From an uncultured Christensenellaceae bacterium (GTDB lineage Bacteria; Bacillota; Clostridia; Christensenellales; Borkfalkiaceae), in assembly GCA_910587005.1 (NCBI GenBank), contig CAJULB010000003.1:1-64000 (forward strand): a stretch of 64,000 bases of DNA, read 5' to 3'. The position numbers and the translations under genes were made by a program. Below are positions 39,331 to 48,361 of the stretch, in pieces (the stretch's first letter is position 1; each line of letters starts with the position of its first letter). The notes below the pieces were generated by a model that saw nothing but the letters and a program-made list of their open reading frames with translations, had not been told where the DNA came from and made no database searches.

Positions 39331-39933
39331 TTAACCTATCAGACTGAACACATAAAACGCCATACAGATAAAGCAAGCCGTAACCATAGCAATGGGGAAG
39401 CCCGCAAGCGCCTTAGACGTCTTGTAATAATTCAGCTTCTCGCGCAGTCCGCTCATAATTACCATAACAAGCGTAAATCCTACGCCTGCAAACAGTGCGT
39501 ACAACAATGCCCAGCCCATATTCATAGCCACTCCCGCGCCTAAAATATTCGACATATCGCCTATTACAAGCTCGGTCACGCCTAATACCGCGCAGTTTGT
39601 GGTGATAAGGGGAAGATACACGCCCATTGCCTTGTAAAGGGAGGGGGAAATTTTTCTTATAATCATTTCAAGCATCTGCACAAGCGAGGCTATTATGAAT
39701 ATGAAGAATATAATTTCAAGGAAGTCAAATTCCAGCGGAACCATAACAAATGTGTAAATAGGGTAAGTTACCGCCGTTGCAAGAACCATAACCAAGGTTA
39801 CGGCAACGCCCATTCCCAAAGCGGAGGACGTCTTTTTGGAAACGCCCAAAAAGGGGCAGATACCGTAAGTCTGGGTGGTGATAAAGTTATCGGTAAGTAC
39901 TGCCGAAAGTATTATTGCAATAAAAGTCGCCAT
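39331..39933 (-). CDS. rnfA: Rnf complex subunit A
   Basis: A 200-residue integral membrane subunit with six helices. It shows the family features: VLTDNFITTQTYGICPFLGV near the N-terminus, with the Cys that holds the intramembrane iron-sulfur site shared with RnfE, and VYLPLITTNCAVLGV with the second Cys, the paired half-site. RnfA and RnfE form the membrane core through which electrons pass. It lies between rnfE and rnfB with gaps of only 3 and 15 bases. Confidence 0.95.
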   Translation of the reverse strand: MATFIAIILSAVLTDNFITTQTYGICPFLGVSKKTSSALGMGVAVTLVMVLATAVTYPIYTFVMVPLEFDFLEIIFFIFIIASLVQMLEMIIRKISPSLYKAMGVYLPLITTNCAVLGVTELVIGDMSNILGAGVAMNMGWALLYALFAGVGFTLVMVIMSGLREKLNYYKTSKALAGFPIAMVTACFICMAFYVFSLIG

Positions 39934-39936
39934 AAT

Positions 39937-40584
39937 TTACGCCGCCTCCTTCAAAAGATTTTTCCGCGCAAGCTTGTTTGCCTTGACGCGCCGCGCGCGT
40001 TCGATAGCGTCTATAACGTAGGTAAATACCGCAATGCTTAAACCGTATATAAGGAACGCGCCCGCAGGCTGTGTAAGCATACCTATCGTAAAGTTCATAA
40101 TCTGCACGCCGAACAGCGAGCCTTTGCCGAAGAATTCGCAGATAATTCCCATAAGCGTTAACGCAAAGGTAAAGCCTAAACCGTTCGCAATTCCGTCCAC
40201 AGCCGCTTCGGGAACGGTATGTTTGCTTGCAAATGCTTCCGCTCTGCCGAGTATTATGCAGTTAACTACAATCAGTGCAAGAAAACCGCCCAGCATATCG
40301 TGCAAATCGGGTAAAAACTTGTCCAAAAACATTCTTGCAAAAGTAACCAATGTAGCAATAACGACGATATAGCAGGGAATACGCACGGAGTTGGGGATAA
40401 CTTTCCTCAAAGCAGAAATTATAATATTGCTTAAAGTAAGAATTACAACAACCGTAAGCCCCATACCGACCGCGCTCGTTGCCGATTTAATCATTGCAAG
40501 AGTGGGGCAGGTGCCCAAAACAAGCATAAAGGTGGGGTTTTGGAAAATAAGTCCGTCTAATGTAATCTTTTTGTATTTATTCAT
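39937..40584 (-). CDS. rnfE: Rnf complex subunit E
   Basis: A 215-residue six-helix membrane subunit, paralogue of RnfA in opposite topology. The half-sites LVLGTCPTLAMIKSA and ALIVVNCIILGRAEAFA each contain the conserved Cys. The C-terminus is basic. Together with RnfA it holds the intramembrane [2Fe2S] cluster. The start overlaps the stop of rnfG by one base, which suggests coupled translation. Confidence 0.95.
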   Translation of the reverse strand: MNKYKKITLDGLIFQNPTFMLVLGTCPTLAMIKSATSAVGMGLTVVVILTLSNIIISALRKVIPNSVRIPCYIVVIATLVTFARMFLDKFLPDLHDMLGGFLALIVVNCIILGRAEAFASKHTVPEAAVDGIANGLGFTFALTLMGIICEFFGKGSLFGVQIMNFTIGMLTQPAGAFLIYGLSIAVFTYVIDAIERARRVKANKLARKNLLKEAA

Positions 40585-41654
40585 TAGTTTTCGCCTCCTT
40601 CGGGAGCTGTTTCCCCGCCGTTGCCGTTTTCCGCGGGCGGTTCGGCGTTAGCCGCGTCTATACATTTTTGCCAGTTTGCCGTTGCAAACGCGCCCGCATA
40701 CATGCACAGATAAGAAGAATTAGAAGCAATGCTGTCGGTTGTTGCGCCGGTTGTTACGTTGTTGTCGTCGTAAGCGGAAATCGCTTTGTAGGGCATTTCC
40801 GCGCCGTAAATACCGGTGAAGTAATCAAGCCCCTTGCCTATAAACAATTCACCGTTTAAAATCATAGGCGGCATATGCTCGTCATAGTGCTCGGTCGAGC
40901 CGTTATCGGTTATTTTGTAATAGGTGATAATTCCGTCTTTAACCGTTATGTCAATCTTGAAAGAGCTTGCTTCGCCGTAGCCCTTTGTGACGATGTGGTA
41001 TTCAACGCTTCCGTCCGCCTTTACTTCGTGCGAGGTGCGTTTGTTTACGTTGACGTATTTCGTAAATTCGAAATCTTCGTAAGGGTTCACCCAAACGTCG
41101 CCCAGCTGTGCTTTAACGTAATCAACCGCGGCGTTTACCGAGTTGCATATTGCGTTTTCAGTCAAAACAGCCGTTGCTCCCGTTATAACCTGATTCGTAA
41201 ACACTTCGTCGGGATTGTATTTCTGAGAAAACTGGTCTAAAACGCTGTTTGTAAACTGGCTCATAAGCGTCTGGTTTTCGTTGGAATCGATAACTACTTT
41301 TCCGATTCCCGAAACCGCGTTTTTATCCTTGTCTATTTTAACTACAACCCAGCAGGTTACCGAACCGCCCTTGTATGCGCCGAGCCCTTTTGACTTGATA
41401 AGATAGTTTCCGTCGGTTAATACTTTGTAAGCTTCCTGTATTTCCGCGCTGTCGTTATAGTTTGCCGTGGTAAGTTCTTCAACGTCTACCTGCATACCGT
41501 AAATTTTACTTATCGCGCGGTTGCGTTTTTCTTCGGGGGTGACTTCTAAAAGTCCGTCCATTATCGTAAGAAAAATTCCGCTTACCAGCAACACGCAGAG
41601 GAGGGTTATAAGGCATTTGAAAACATTGCTCTTAAAAAACTGTTTTGCTGTCAT
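40584..41654 (-). CDS. rnfG: Rnf complex subunit G, with two FMN-binding domains
   Basis: A 356-residue subunit, against about 200 residues for usual RnfG. A single N-terminal helix (CLITLLCVLLVSGIFLTIMD) anchors it outside. The first domain ends with VITGATAVLT (residues 156-165), the covalent FMN motif. A second region with the same order of strands ends with VTTGATTDSI (300-309), also a full motif. I read this as a tandem duplication of the FMN-binding domain. The C-terminus is Pro/Glu/Gly-rich. ApbE encoded nearby should attach FMN at T161 and T305. Confidence 0.9.
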   Translation of the reverse strand: MTAKQFFKSNVFKCLITLLCVLLVSGIFLTIMDGLLEVTPEEKRNRAISKIYGMQVDVEELTTANYNDSAEIQEAYKVLTDGNYLIKSKGLGAYKGGSVTCWVVVKIDKDKNAVSGIGKVVIDSNENQTLMSQFTNSVLDQFSQKYNPDEVFTNQVITGATAVLTENAICNSVNAAVDYVKAQLGDVWVNPYEDFEFTKYVNVNKRTSHEVKADGSVEYHIVTKGYGEASSFKIDITVKDGIITYYKITDNGSTEHYDEHMPPMILNGELFIGKGLDYFTGIYGAEMPYKAISAYDDNNVTTGATTDSIASNSSYLCMYAGAFATANWQKCIDAANAEPPAENGNGGETAPEGGEN

Positions 41655-42719
41655 TTATTTGCCCTCCTTCTGTTTTTTAACTTTTTTATAGCCGAAAGGC
41701 TTCCTGATTAAGTACTTGTCTATTAAAGGAGTAACAAGGTTCATAAGCAGTACTACAAACGATATTACTTCGGTTTTGGTAAAGTGCCTTAACAACGCGC
41801 ACAGCACCGCCGCCGCAACGTAGTACAACAGCTGTCCCCAAACGCCTTTGGGCGAGGTAACGTAGTCTGGCAGCATAAACACTGCGCCGAACATAACTCC
41901 GCCCGAAAGAATGGAAGGGAGGAACAGCGACATATCGAAGGTGTATTTATCAAAGGTGAAGCCAGCCAAAAGCACCGCCGTAAAGCCGAGCACTGCAAGG
42001 AACAAAAGCGGCTGCCACCATTTGATTACGCCTCTTATGCAAAGGTAAACGTAACCTATAAGTATAGCAAGCTTGCACGTTTCGCCTATGCTTCCCATAA
42101 TGCCCGTGCCGAGGAACAAGTCCAGCGGGGAAATATATGAGGTAGGGTTGTTGCCCGTGCCGTAAGTAAGCAAGCCCGAAAGGTTGGTTGCGTCGGTGAA
42201 TACAAGACTGCTGTCCGAAATCGCTTCGAAGTTAGCCGCAACCACCGTCGTTATGGAAAAGCTTAAAAACATAAACACGCGTCCCGCCGCAGCAGGGTTA
42301 ACTAAGTTTTTGCCCGTGCCGCCGAACAGCATTTTAACTACCGCAATGGCAAAAATTGCGCCGAAAATCACCTCGTAAAATACCTGATACCATTTGTCGG
42401 TCGTCGGCAGTATCAAAGCAAGGATAATACCCGTAACTACGGACGTAAAATCGAACTGTTTAGTCCAGCGCAGGCAAACGGCTTTCGCGTCCCTGCATTT
42501 GTTTGAAAAACCCTTGTTTGCAATAAAAAAGTAAACGAATTCCGTAGCAACGCACGCAAAAACAGACATTAAAATTATGAGTAACGCCTGCCAGCCGAAG
42601 AATACGCAGCCCGCAATGGCGGCGGGCGCAAGCGCAAAACATACGTCAAGCATTATGCTGCGCGTTGTGCGCTTTGATTTGACGTGCGGAGGAGTGGAAA
42701 TTACAATCGAGTTATCCAT
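41655..42719 (-). CDS. rnfD: Rnf complex subunit D
   Basis: A 354-residue membrane subunit with about nine helices. GGTGKNLVNPAAAGRVFMF, ALILPTTDKWYQVF and SGGVMFGAVFMLPDYVTSP are family segments. In most RnfD proteins the covalent FMN is on Thr of an SGAT-type sequence; here the matching loop reads VFTDATNLSGLL and no SGAT is present. Either the site is variant or only non-covalent flavin is bound. It starts directly after rnfC and abuts rnfG. Confidence 0.92.
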   Translation of the reverse strand: MDNSIVISTPPHVKSKRTTRSIMLDVCFALAPAAIAGCVFFGWQALLIILMSVFACVATEFVYFFIANKGFSNKCRDAKAVCLRWTKQFDFTSVVTGIILALILPTTDKWYQVFYEVIFGAIFAIAVVKMLFGGTGKNLVNPAAAGRVFMFLSFSITTVVAANFEAISDSSLVFTDATNLSGLLTYGTGNNPTSYISPLDLFLGTGIMGSIGETCKLAILIGYVYLCIRGVIKWWQPLLFLAVLGFTAVLLAGFTFDKYTFDMSLFLPSILSGGVMFGAVFMLPDYVTSPKGVWGQLLYYVAAAVLCALLRHFTKTEVISFVVLLMNLVTPLIDKYLIRKPFGYKKVKKQKEGK

Positions 42720-42729
42720 TATTATCTCC

Positions 42730-44115
42730 TTATTTCTTATTGCGAAGGTAAGCCTTCGTCTTGCGTATAGCCTGAATTAACGGTCGCTTTGCGGGGCAGA
42801 TATACTCGCACGCGCCGCACTCTATGCAGTAAGCGGTGTTGCCGTATTTCGCCGCCGCGTCAAAGTCGCCCGCCGCCGAATAGAACGCGGTGTTCATAGG
42901 CATAAGGTGCATAGGGCACACGTCCGCGCACTTACCGCAGTTAAGGCAGGGGGTAGGCTCTTCCGCCGCCGCCTCGCTCTTGTTCAAAAGCAGTATGCCC
43001 GAAGTCGTCTTGTGAGTGTAAGCGTCATAGCTTGCCAACGCAATACCCGTCATAGGCCCGCCCCGAACAACTTTTTTAACGGTGGACTTTTCCGTAACCA
43101 GATTTTCGGAAGTTTCCGTCTTGTTTTTAACGTCGATTTTAACCGTTTGCAAATCTTTTTCAATAATTTGCTCAGTAACTTCGCCGCCGCAGTAATCGAC
43201 TATCGACTGAACGGAAGTACCCACGCGCACCCAAAGATTTTTCGGCTGTTTAACCGCCTTGCCCGAAACGGTTACAATCCTTTCGTAAAGCGGTTTGCCT
43301 TGCTCTACGGCTTCGCATACCGCAAAGCAGGTTGCAACGTTGTGCACGATAACACCGCAGTCTGCGGGCAGTTTTCCCAAGCCTATTTTTCTGCCCGTTG
43401 CAGAGTAAATAAGCTGTTTTTCACCGCCTATGGGATATTTTTTTGCAAGAATAACAACCTTAATATTCTCGTACGGCTCGAACAGTTTAATGCAGTCGGG
43501 TTTGTTGGCTTCGATGCCGATAATAATGTTTGTTACCCCCAAAGCCTTTGCTGCGTAACGCGCCCCGCGTACGATTTCGTCCGTGCGTTCAAGCATAAGA
43601 CGGTGGTCGCAGGTAAGGTAGGCTTCGCACTCCGCGCCGTTCACAATCAGCGTGTCAACGGGCGTTTTTGGCGCAAGCTTTACCGCCGAGGGGAAGCCCG
43701 CCCCTCCCAAGCCCACTATTCCGCAGTCGCGTACGCGCGCTTTAATCGCCTCCGCGTCGGGTTCTGTTAGAGGGGGGAGGAAGGCTTTTTCATCCTTTCC
43801 GTCAGATTTTATAAAAATGAACTTTTCCGTAGCGCCGTTTGCCGCCGTAAGCTCCTTAACCGCCGTAACCGTACCGCTAACGCTTGCAAAAACGTCGGAA
43901 GATACTTCGCCTTCCGCTTTCGCTATCAATTCTCCGCACTTTACCGTCTGCCCCGTTTCTACAATAGGGGAAGCAGGCTTGCCGAGCGACTGCGAACAGG
44001 ATACGGCAACTTCTTCGGGCAAGGGCATAACTTCCAGCGGGCAATCTTTCGAAAGCTCTTTATTGCCGCGCGGGTGTATTCCGCCGAAGTAAAATTTACC
44101 TTTTACTGCTTTCAC
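42730..44115 (-). CDS. rnfC: Rnf complex subunit C
   Basis: A 461-residue soluble subunit that oxidises or reduces NAD and carries FMN. VGLGGAGFPSAVKL is the nucleotide-binding glycine loop and EAYLTCDHRLMLE belongs to the FMN site. The C-terminal ferredoxin segment has two [4Fe4S] motifs: PCLNCGKCADVCPMHL and CIECGACEYICPAKRP. The start is ATG with AAAGGAGA upstream. It is the first gene of the rnfCDGEAB operon; the 131-base gap upstream contains a partial dispersed repeat. Confidence 0.95.
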   Translation of the reverse strand: MKAVKGKFYFGGIHPRGNKELSKDCPLEVMPLPEEVAVSCSQSLGKPASPIVETGQTVKCGELIAKAEGEVSSDVFASVSGTVTAVKELTAANGATEKFIFIKSDGKDEKAFLPPLTEPDAEAIKARVRDCGIVGLGGAGFPSAVKLAPKTPVDTLIVNGAECEAYLTCDHRLMLERTDEIVRGARYAAKALGVTNIIIGIEANKPDCIKLFEPYENIKVVILAKKYPIGGEKQLIYSATGRKIGLGKLPADCGVIVHNVATCFAVCEAVEQGKPLYERIVTVSGKAVKQPKNLWVRVGTSVQSIVDYCGGEVTEQIIEKDLQTVKIDVKNKTETSENLVTEKSTVKKVVRGGPMTGIALASYDAYTHKTTSGILLLNKSEAAAEEPTPCLNCGKCADVCPMHLMPMNTAFYSAAGDFDAAAKYGNTAYCIECGACEYICPAKRPLIQAIRKTKAYLRNKK

Positions 44116-44246
44116 TTAAATTTCTCCTTTTAAGTCGTTGTAGTGTTTTATGTCATTCTGAACGCGGTAAGTATCTTACAGCGTCAGCAAAAACTTCAAT
44201 TTTGCCGTAAAATTATTTAAATGGCTTATCGTTTATTAAAAACGTT

Positions 44247-44804
44247 TCAGCGTCCGTTTTCCTTTCTTAAAATAACCTTTTCAAACGCGTTTTGCGGGAC
44301 GCCCTTAAACAACAGCATTGTAATTCCCCCGACAACCGCGCCCGCAACTATTCCCAAAAGCACCAGATAGGGCAGGTTTACAAACATTAAAACCGAGCCC
44401 GAAAGCAGTACGAACACGGCGTTCTGCGTTATATTGTGCGCAACCGCCGCCGCAACCGATACGGCGAAAACGGAAATTTTGGGATAGACCAAATACATTA
44501 AAACCGAGGAAACCGCCATAGACACGACTCCGCCCGAAAAGCTGTATAAAAGCGCGGAAACGTTGCCTGCGTAAATTGCGCCGAGGCAGGTGCGCAAAGC
44601 AACTACAATAAACGCTTCTATCGGCGAATACATTATAAGCGCGGTAAACGAAAAAACGTTGGCAAGACCGGGCTTTGCTCCCGGAATTATCAGCGTGGGA
44701 AAAAGACTTTCTATAATAAACGTAATAAGGCTAAGCCCCGTCAAAAGCGCTAAAACTGCTATTTTTTTTGCGGTGAACTTGCCCAAGCGTCTGTTTTTTG
44801 TCAT
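44247..44804 (-). CDS. Gx transporter family protein (HepS I-like)
   Basis: A 185-residue membrane protein with five or six helices. AKPGLANVFSFTALIMYSPI is the hallmark of the Gx transporter (heptaprenyl diphosphate synthase component I-like) family, and the N-terminus TAKKIAVLALLTGLSLITF is typical of energy-coupling S-component folds. I chose the ATG at 44804 since the one at 44810 lies only three bases from the -10 box. These genes often stand beside rnf and NusG-II genes; a role in flavin or quinone supply has been suggested but not shown. It is probably co-oriented with rnfC. Confidence 0.85.
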   Translation of the reverse strand: MTKNRRLGKFTAKKIAVLALLTGLSLITFIIESLFPTLIIPGAKPGLANVFSFTALIMYSPIEAFIVVALRTCLGAIYAGNVSALLYSFSGGVVSMAVSSVLMYLVYPKISVFAVSVAAAVAHNITQNAVFVLLSGSVLMFVNLPYLVLLGIVAGAVVGGITMLLFKGVPQNAFEKVILRKENGR

Positions 44805-44813
44805 ACACATTCA

Positions 44814-44842
44814 ATTATACACTATTTATAAATTTAAGTAAA
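44814..44842 (-). promoter_or_regulatory. Sigma-A promoter upstream of the Gx transporter and rnf
   Basis: On the minus strand TTTACT (44837-44842), 17 bp and TATAAT (44814-44819). The expected start point is near 44807, giving a leader of only about three bases. No ribosome binding site is visible. Confidence 0.65.
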
Positions 44843-44930
44843 TAGAAAACCCCGAAAAATTTTTGTGTTTTACTGACATTTTGTAATAAATTATATAATA
44901 TCCGCGACTTTTTCAAAACCTTGTATTTTC

Positions 44931-44959
44931 TTGACATTCTTTTTGCCCGAGGCTATAAT
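44931..44959 (+). promoter_or_regulatory. Sigma-A promoter of the aminopeptidase gene
   Basis: TTGACA (44931-44936), 17 bp and TATAAT (44954-44959): a consensus promoter 27 bases before the start codon. Confidence 0.85.
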
Positions 44960-44985
44960 TGATAGCAAAAAAAGGAGATAAATTT

Positions 44986-46359
44986 ATGGATTTGAAGTAC
45001 ACGCGTAAAAACGTTTATAAGGAAGCCGACGGTAAACAGCTTGAAGCTATTTTCGACTTTGCCGAAGGCTATAAAAAATTTCTTGACAGCTCTAAAACCG
45101 AGCGCGACGCGGCAATCACCGCCAAAAAATTAGCGGAAGAACAAGGTTTTAAACCCTTCTCGTTTTCGGAAAAATTAAAGGCGGGCGACAAGCGCTATTT
45201 TATCAACCGCCACAAAAACGTATTTTTGATAAGAGTAGGCAAGGAGGACGTTGCACAGCACGGCGTACGCATAATGGTTGCCCATGTGGACAGCCCCCGC
45301 CTCGATTTAAAGCCCAACCCCATGTATGAGGATAACGGTCTTTGCTATTTGAAAACGCACTACTACGGCGGAATTAAAAAGTACCAGTGGACTGCAATTC
45401 CCCTTGCGCTTCACGGCGTTGTGGTGCTCCGCGGCGGCGAGCGCGTGGAAATCTGCGTAGGCGAGGACGAGGACGACCCCGTATTCTACATTACCGACAT
45501 TCTGCCCCATTTAGGAGCCGAACAGAGCGCAAAACCCCTTGCAAAAGCAATTGACGGTGAAAGCCTTAACGCGGTAATCGGCGGACTTCCCGCAGTTTCA
45601 GAGGACGGCGAAGAGGACAAGGAAGCGGTAAAAACGGCAATTTTAAAGCTTTTGAACCAGAAGTACGGCTTTACGGAAGTCGATTTGCAGTGCTCGGAGC
45701 TTTGCTTCGTACCGGCGGGCAAGGCGCGCGACGTCGGCTTTGACAGAACGCTTATTTCCGCTTACGGACACGACGATAAGGTGTGCGCTTATCCCGAAAT
45801 GCGCGCCATTTTCGATTATGACAGCCCCCATACGATGATTGCGGTTTTCGCCGACAAAGAGGAGGTAGGCTCGGACGGAACTACCGGTATGCAAAGCAAG
45901 GTTATCTGCGACGTTATAGATACAATCGCGGCGTCCTTCAAGGCGAACCCTATCGAAGTAAGATATAACTCTAAGTGCATTTCCGCGGACGTTACTGCGG
46001 CTTACGACCCCGCATATGCTTCGGTTTTCGAAAAACGCAACACAACCTTTATTTCGTGCGGAGCCGCGGTTTCCAAATATACGGGCGCGCGCGGCAAGTC
46101 GTCCACAAACGACGCCCCCGCTGAATTTATGGGCTTTATCCGCGACATTTTCGACGACGGAAAAGCCGTTTGGCAGGTCGGCGAGCTGGGCGCGGTAGAC
46201 GTAGGCGGAGGCGGCACCGTTGCAAAATATATCGCCAACCTCGGCATAGATACGGTTGACGTAGGCGTTCCCGTGCTTTCCATGCACGCCCCTTACGAGC
46301 TGATTTCCAAAGCGGATATATATTCTTTATATCTTGCTTGCCTTGCGTTCTGCAAATAA
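44986..46359 (+). CDS. M18 family metallo-aminopeptidase
   Basis: A 457-residue peptidase releasing N-terminal residues from peptides in the cytosol. ATG 44986 follows AAAGGAG; a TTG at 44959 in the promoter is not credible. VAHVDSPRLDLKPNP contains the first zinc-binding His and Asp. GHDDKVCAYPEMRAI is the bridging Asp region, FADKEEVGS carries the catalytic Glu pair and SMHAPYEL the terminal zinc His. It resembles aminopeptidase 1 of Clostridia. It stands alone, closed by a strong terminator. Confidence 0.93.
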   Translation: MDLKYTRKNVYKEADGKQLEAIFDFAEGYKKFLDSSKTERDAAITAKKLAEEQGFKPFSFSEKLKAGDKRYFINRHKNVFLIRVGKEDVAQHGVRIMVAHVDSPRLDLKPNPMYEDNGLCYLKTHYYGGIKKYQWTAIPLALHGVVVLRGGERVEICVGEDEDDPVFYITDILPHLGAEQSAKPLAKAIDGESLNAVIGGLPAVSEDGEEDKEAVKTAILKLLNQKYGFTEVDLQCSELCFVPAGKARDVGFDRTLISAYGHDDKVCAYPEMRAIFDYDSPHTMIAVFADKEEVGSDGTTGMQSKVICDVIDTIAASFKANPIEVRYNSKCISADVTAAYDPAYASVFEKRNTTFISCGAAVSKYTGARGKSSTNDAPAEFMGFIRDIFDDGKAVWQVGELGAVDVGGGGTVAKYIANLGIDTVDVGVPVLSMHAPYELISKADIYSLYLACLAFCK

Positions 46360-46386
46360 AACATTATATAAACTTCGCAATTATAA

Positions 46387-46427
46387 AAACCGCGCCCCGC
46401 TGGCTTAAAGCCCGCGGGGCGCGGTTT
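46387..46427. terminator. Bidirectional terminator
   Basis: AAACCGCGCCCCGC (46387-46400) pairs with GCGGGGCGCGGTTT (46414-46427) between the convergent aminopeptidase and 46447 genes. Confidence 0.88.
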
Positions 46428-46446
46428 ATTTATTAACCAAATAATA

Positions 46447-47880
46447 TTATCTTTTTCTTTCGGGAATAAAGCTGTAAACGTCGGTAAGAATTTGTCTTAC
46501 GAATTTTCTGTACTGCCTTGCGCCCGACTCGAACAAAACGTAAACTCTTTCCTCGCCGCGCTCTTTCATAACGCATAACCCCTCTGACATACAGGGTATA
46601 TCGTAGGTGCGCAAAAGCGAAGTGCTGTCAACAAAGTAAACCCTTAAACTGCTTGCCTGATAGGGCAGGGTTTTGCCGTTGCCGTACTCTCTGTAAAAGT
46701 CCTCGTACTCGTAATTTTTCTTTTGTCCGTTTTCGTCCGTAACCAGCTCGTTATAAAGCTTGCTCGGCGTGGTGTTATAGTTTGTGTCCGCAAGCTTATC
46801 CCAGTCATAGTAGTAAAGCTTGCTGTTTTTTAAGCCGTAGCTGACCGAAAGCACAAGCTTTCCGTTGGTTGTGCGGGCAAAGCCCTGAACCTCGCTCGGC
46901 AGAGAAAATATCTTCTGTATCTGCGGCATGGGCTGTCCGCTTTTCGTGCCGTAATTTTCCGCGTCGGTAGAGCTGATTGTATACAACCCGAACGGATTTT
47001 CCGAATAAGTGCTTGCGTTTACGTTATATTCGTAAGCAAAAGCGGTGTTTTTATCTCCGCCGCTCTTTTTTTCTGTAATTACGTGCTTGCTTTCGGGGGT
47101 TGTGATTTTGTGCGTATCAAGGGTGCCGTACTTGTCGCCCTTGCGGTAAAATTCGCCTACGTACAGCCTGTCCGCATAGCTCGCGCTTTGGCTCGCGCCC
47201 ATATCCGCGTCGTAGTAGTAGAGGAAGGAGGCGTTGCCCTGCGCGTTGAACGAGGACGAGAATGTGATAGAGTTATCCGCATCGGGCTCGTTGCTCGCTT
47301 GCGCTTTTTTGATAATTTCGCTGATAAACGGAATACTCGTGCTTGAACCTTCGGGCTTGATTCCGCTTGCCTTCGCAACGAAAACCGTACCCGTTTCGGT
47401 AATTTTTCCGTTTTCGTCCTTTTCTTCCAGCTGAGAGCTTATCCACATATAATCGTGGTTAATAGCAATTCCGCCGACGTGCCCCGTGTGCGGAGTACCG
47501 TCCATATTTTTAAGCGTTACAAAACCTATGTAACCCGTTTCCTGACCGACAACGTACACGCGCGAAGCCTGCTTTTCGCCGTTGATTTTAGGCATATACG
47601 ATGAAATGAAGAAGAAGTTCTGGTTTTTCTTTTCAATCTTTTCCGTTACGGTGCCGTCCGCGGCGGTAACTTCGGTTTTAACCTCGTACTCGCCGTTGTA
47701 ATAGTTTGCAAGCCCCTGCGGCGAGCCTCCGCTTTTAAGGTCGGGAATTGCAAATTCGTTTTTCAAATGTCTGAAATCGCCGTATCTGTCGCCCCAGAAC
47801 CAAATCATAAGGAATACGGCAATCACTACAAAAACAGAAAATACCGCGGTCAGCGAAATCAAAAGTTTTTTATTTTTCAT
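46447..47880 (-). CDS. Membrane-anchored extracellular protein, unknown
   Basis: A 477-residue protein starting at ATG 47880 (MKNKKLLIS); the frame reaches further up but has no better start. One N-terminal helix (LTAVFSVFVVIAVFLMIWFW) anchors it and the rest should be outside. The body has recurrent strands (VYVVGQETGYIGFVTLKNMD, HVGGIAINHDYMWISSQLEE, GFARTTNGKLVLSVSYGLKN), compatible with a beta-propeller. No catalytic motif is seen and I do not recognise a family. It is transcribed opposite to the aminopeptidase gene. Confidence 0.7.
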   Translation of the reverse strand: MKNKKLLISLTAVFSVFVVIAVFLMIWFWGDRYGDFRHLKNEFAIPDLKSGGSPQGLANYYNGEYEVKTEVTAADGTVTEKIEKKNQNFFFISSYMPKINGEKQASRVYVVGQETGYIGFVTLKNMDGTPHTGHVGGIAINHDYMWISSQLEEKDENGKITETGTVFVAKASGIKPEGSSTSIPFISEIIKKAQASNEPDADNSITFSSSFNAQGNASFLYYYDADMGASQSASYADRLYVGEFYRKGDKYGTLDTHKITTPESKHVITEKKSGGDKNTAFAYEYNVNASTYSENPFGLYTISSTDAENYGTKSGQPMPQIQKIFSLPSEVQGFARTTNGKLVLSVSYGLKNSKLYYYDWDKLADTNYNTTPSKLYNELVTDENGQKKNYEYEDFYREYGNGKTLPYQASSLRVYFVDSTSLLRTYDIPCMSEGLCVMKERGEERVYVLFESGARQYRKFVRQILTDVYSFIPERKR

Positions 47881-48000
47881 AACCACACCCGTCTTTTGAC
47901 AAAATAGCGGAAGCAAAGCGCGTTTAAACCGTTTAACCGTGCGCTTTATGCATACCGCGCGAATATTGTAACAAAAATTATATAAAAAAGCAAATTAAAA

Positions 48001-48360
48001 TCAGCCGAAAACGGCTTTTAATATAAGCCCGAAAATAAAAGTTGCAAGCGCGCCTATAAACGCAAGAAAAATTCTGAAAGTTATATCCCGTCTGCGCTGT
48101 TTTTCAATGCGCTTGTACGCACGTCCGTTTTCTTTAAGGCTTATAACGTACATTTTTTCGCCCTTTCTTTCGGAAGTAATCAAATCGAAATACCCGTCGC
48201 ACTTTAATGCAAACATTATATCATCCAGCTTTTCCGCGGAGTATCCGCGTTTGGAAGGGAGTATGGACAGTATGTCAATCGGCGAAACCAGACAGCCCTC
48301 CGTTCCGTCGCAAAGCGCGAAAATCGCGCCCATAACCTCGTTTTCGTTCCTCGAAAGCAT
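48001..48360 (-). CDS. Winged-helix-like protein with C-terminal membrane anchor
   Basis: A 119-residue protein (start ATG 48360). The first 85 residues have the helix-helix-helix-strand-wing pattern of a winged helix (KLDDIMFALKCDGYFDLITS...KMYVISLKENG). A basic stretch (YKRIEKQRRRD) leads into one C-terminal membrane helix (IFLAFIGALATFIFGLILKA). The DNA-binding part would thus sit at the inner face of the membrane. It begins one base after the stop of a gene with the same architecture. Confidence 0.65.
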   Translation of the reverse strand: MLSRNENEVMGAIFALCDGTEGCLVSPIDILSILPSKRGYSAEKLDDIMFALKCDGYFDLITSERKGEKMYVISLKENGRAYKRIEKQRRRDITFRIFLAFIGALATFIFGLILKAVFG

Positions 48361-48361
48361 G

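Noticed and set aside
42907..43770. A 287-residue plus-strand open frame
   Set aside because: It is antisense to rnfC, whose frame is certain from its motifs. The translated sequence is rich in Arg, Phe and Asn, typical of a shadow frame, and has no ribosome binding site.
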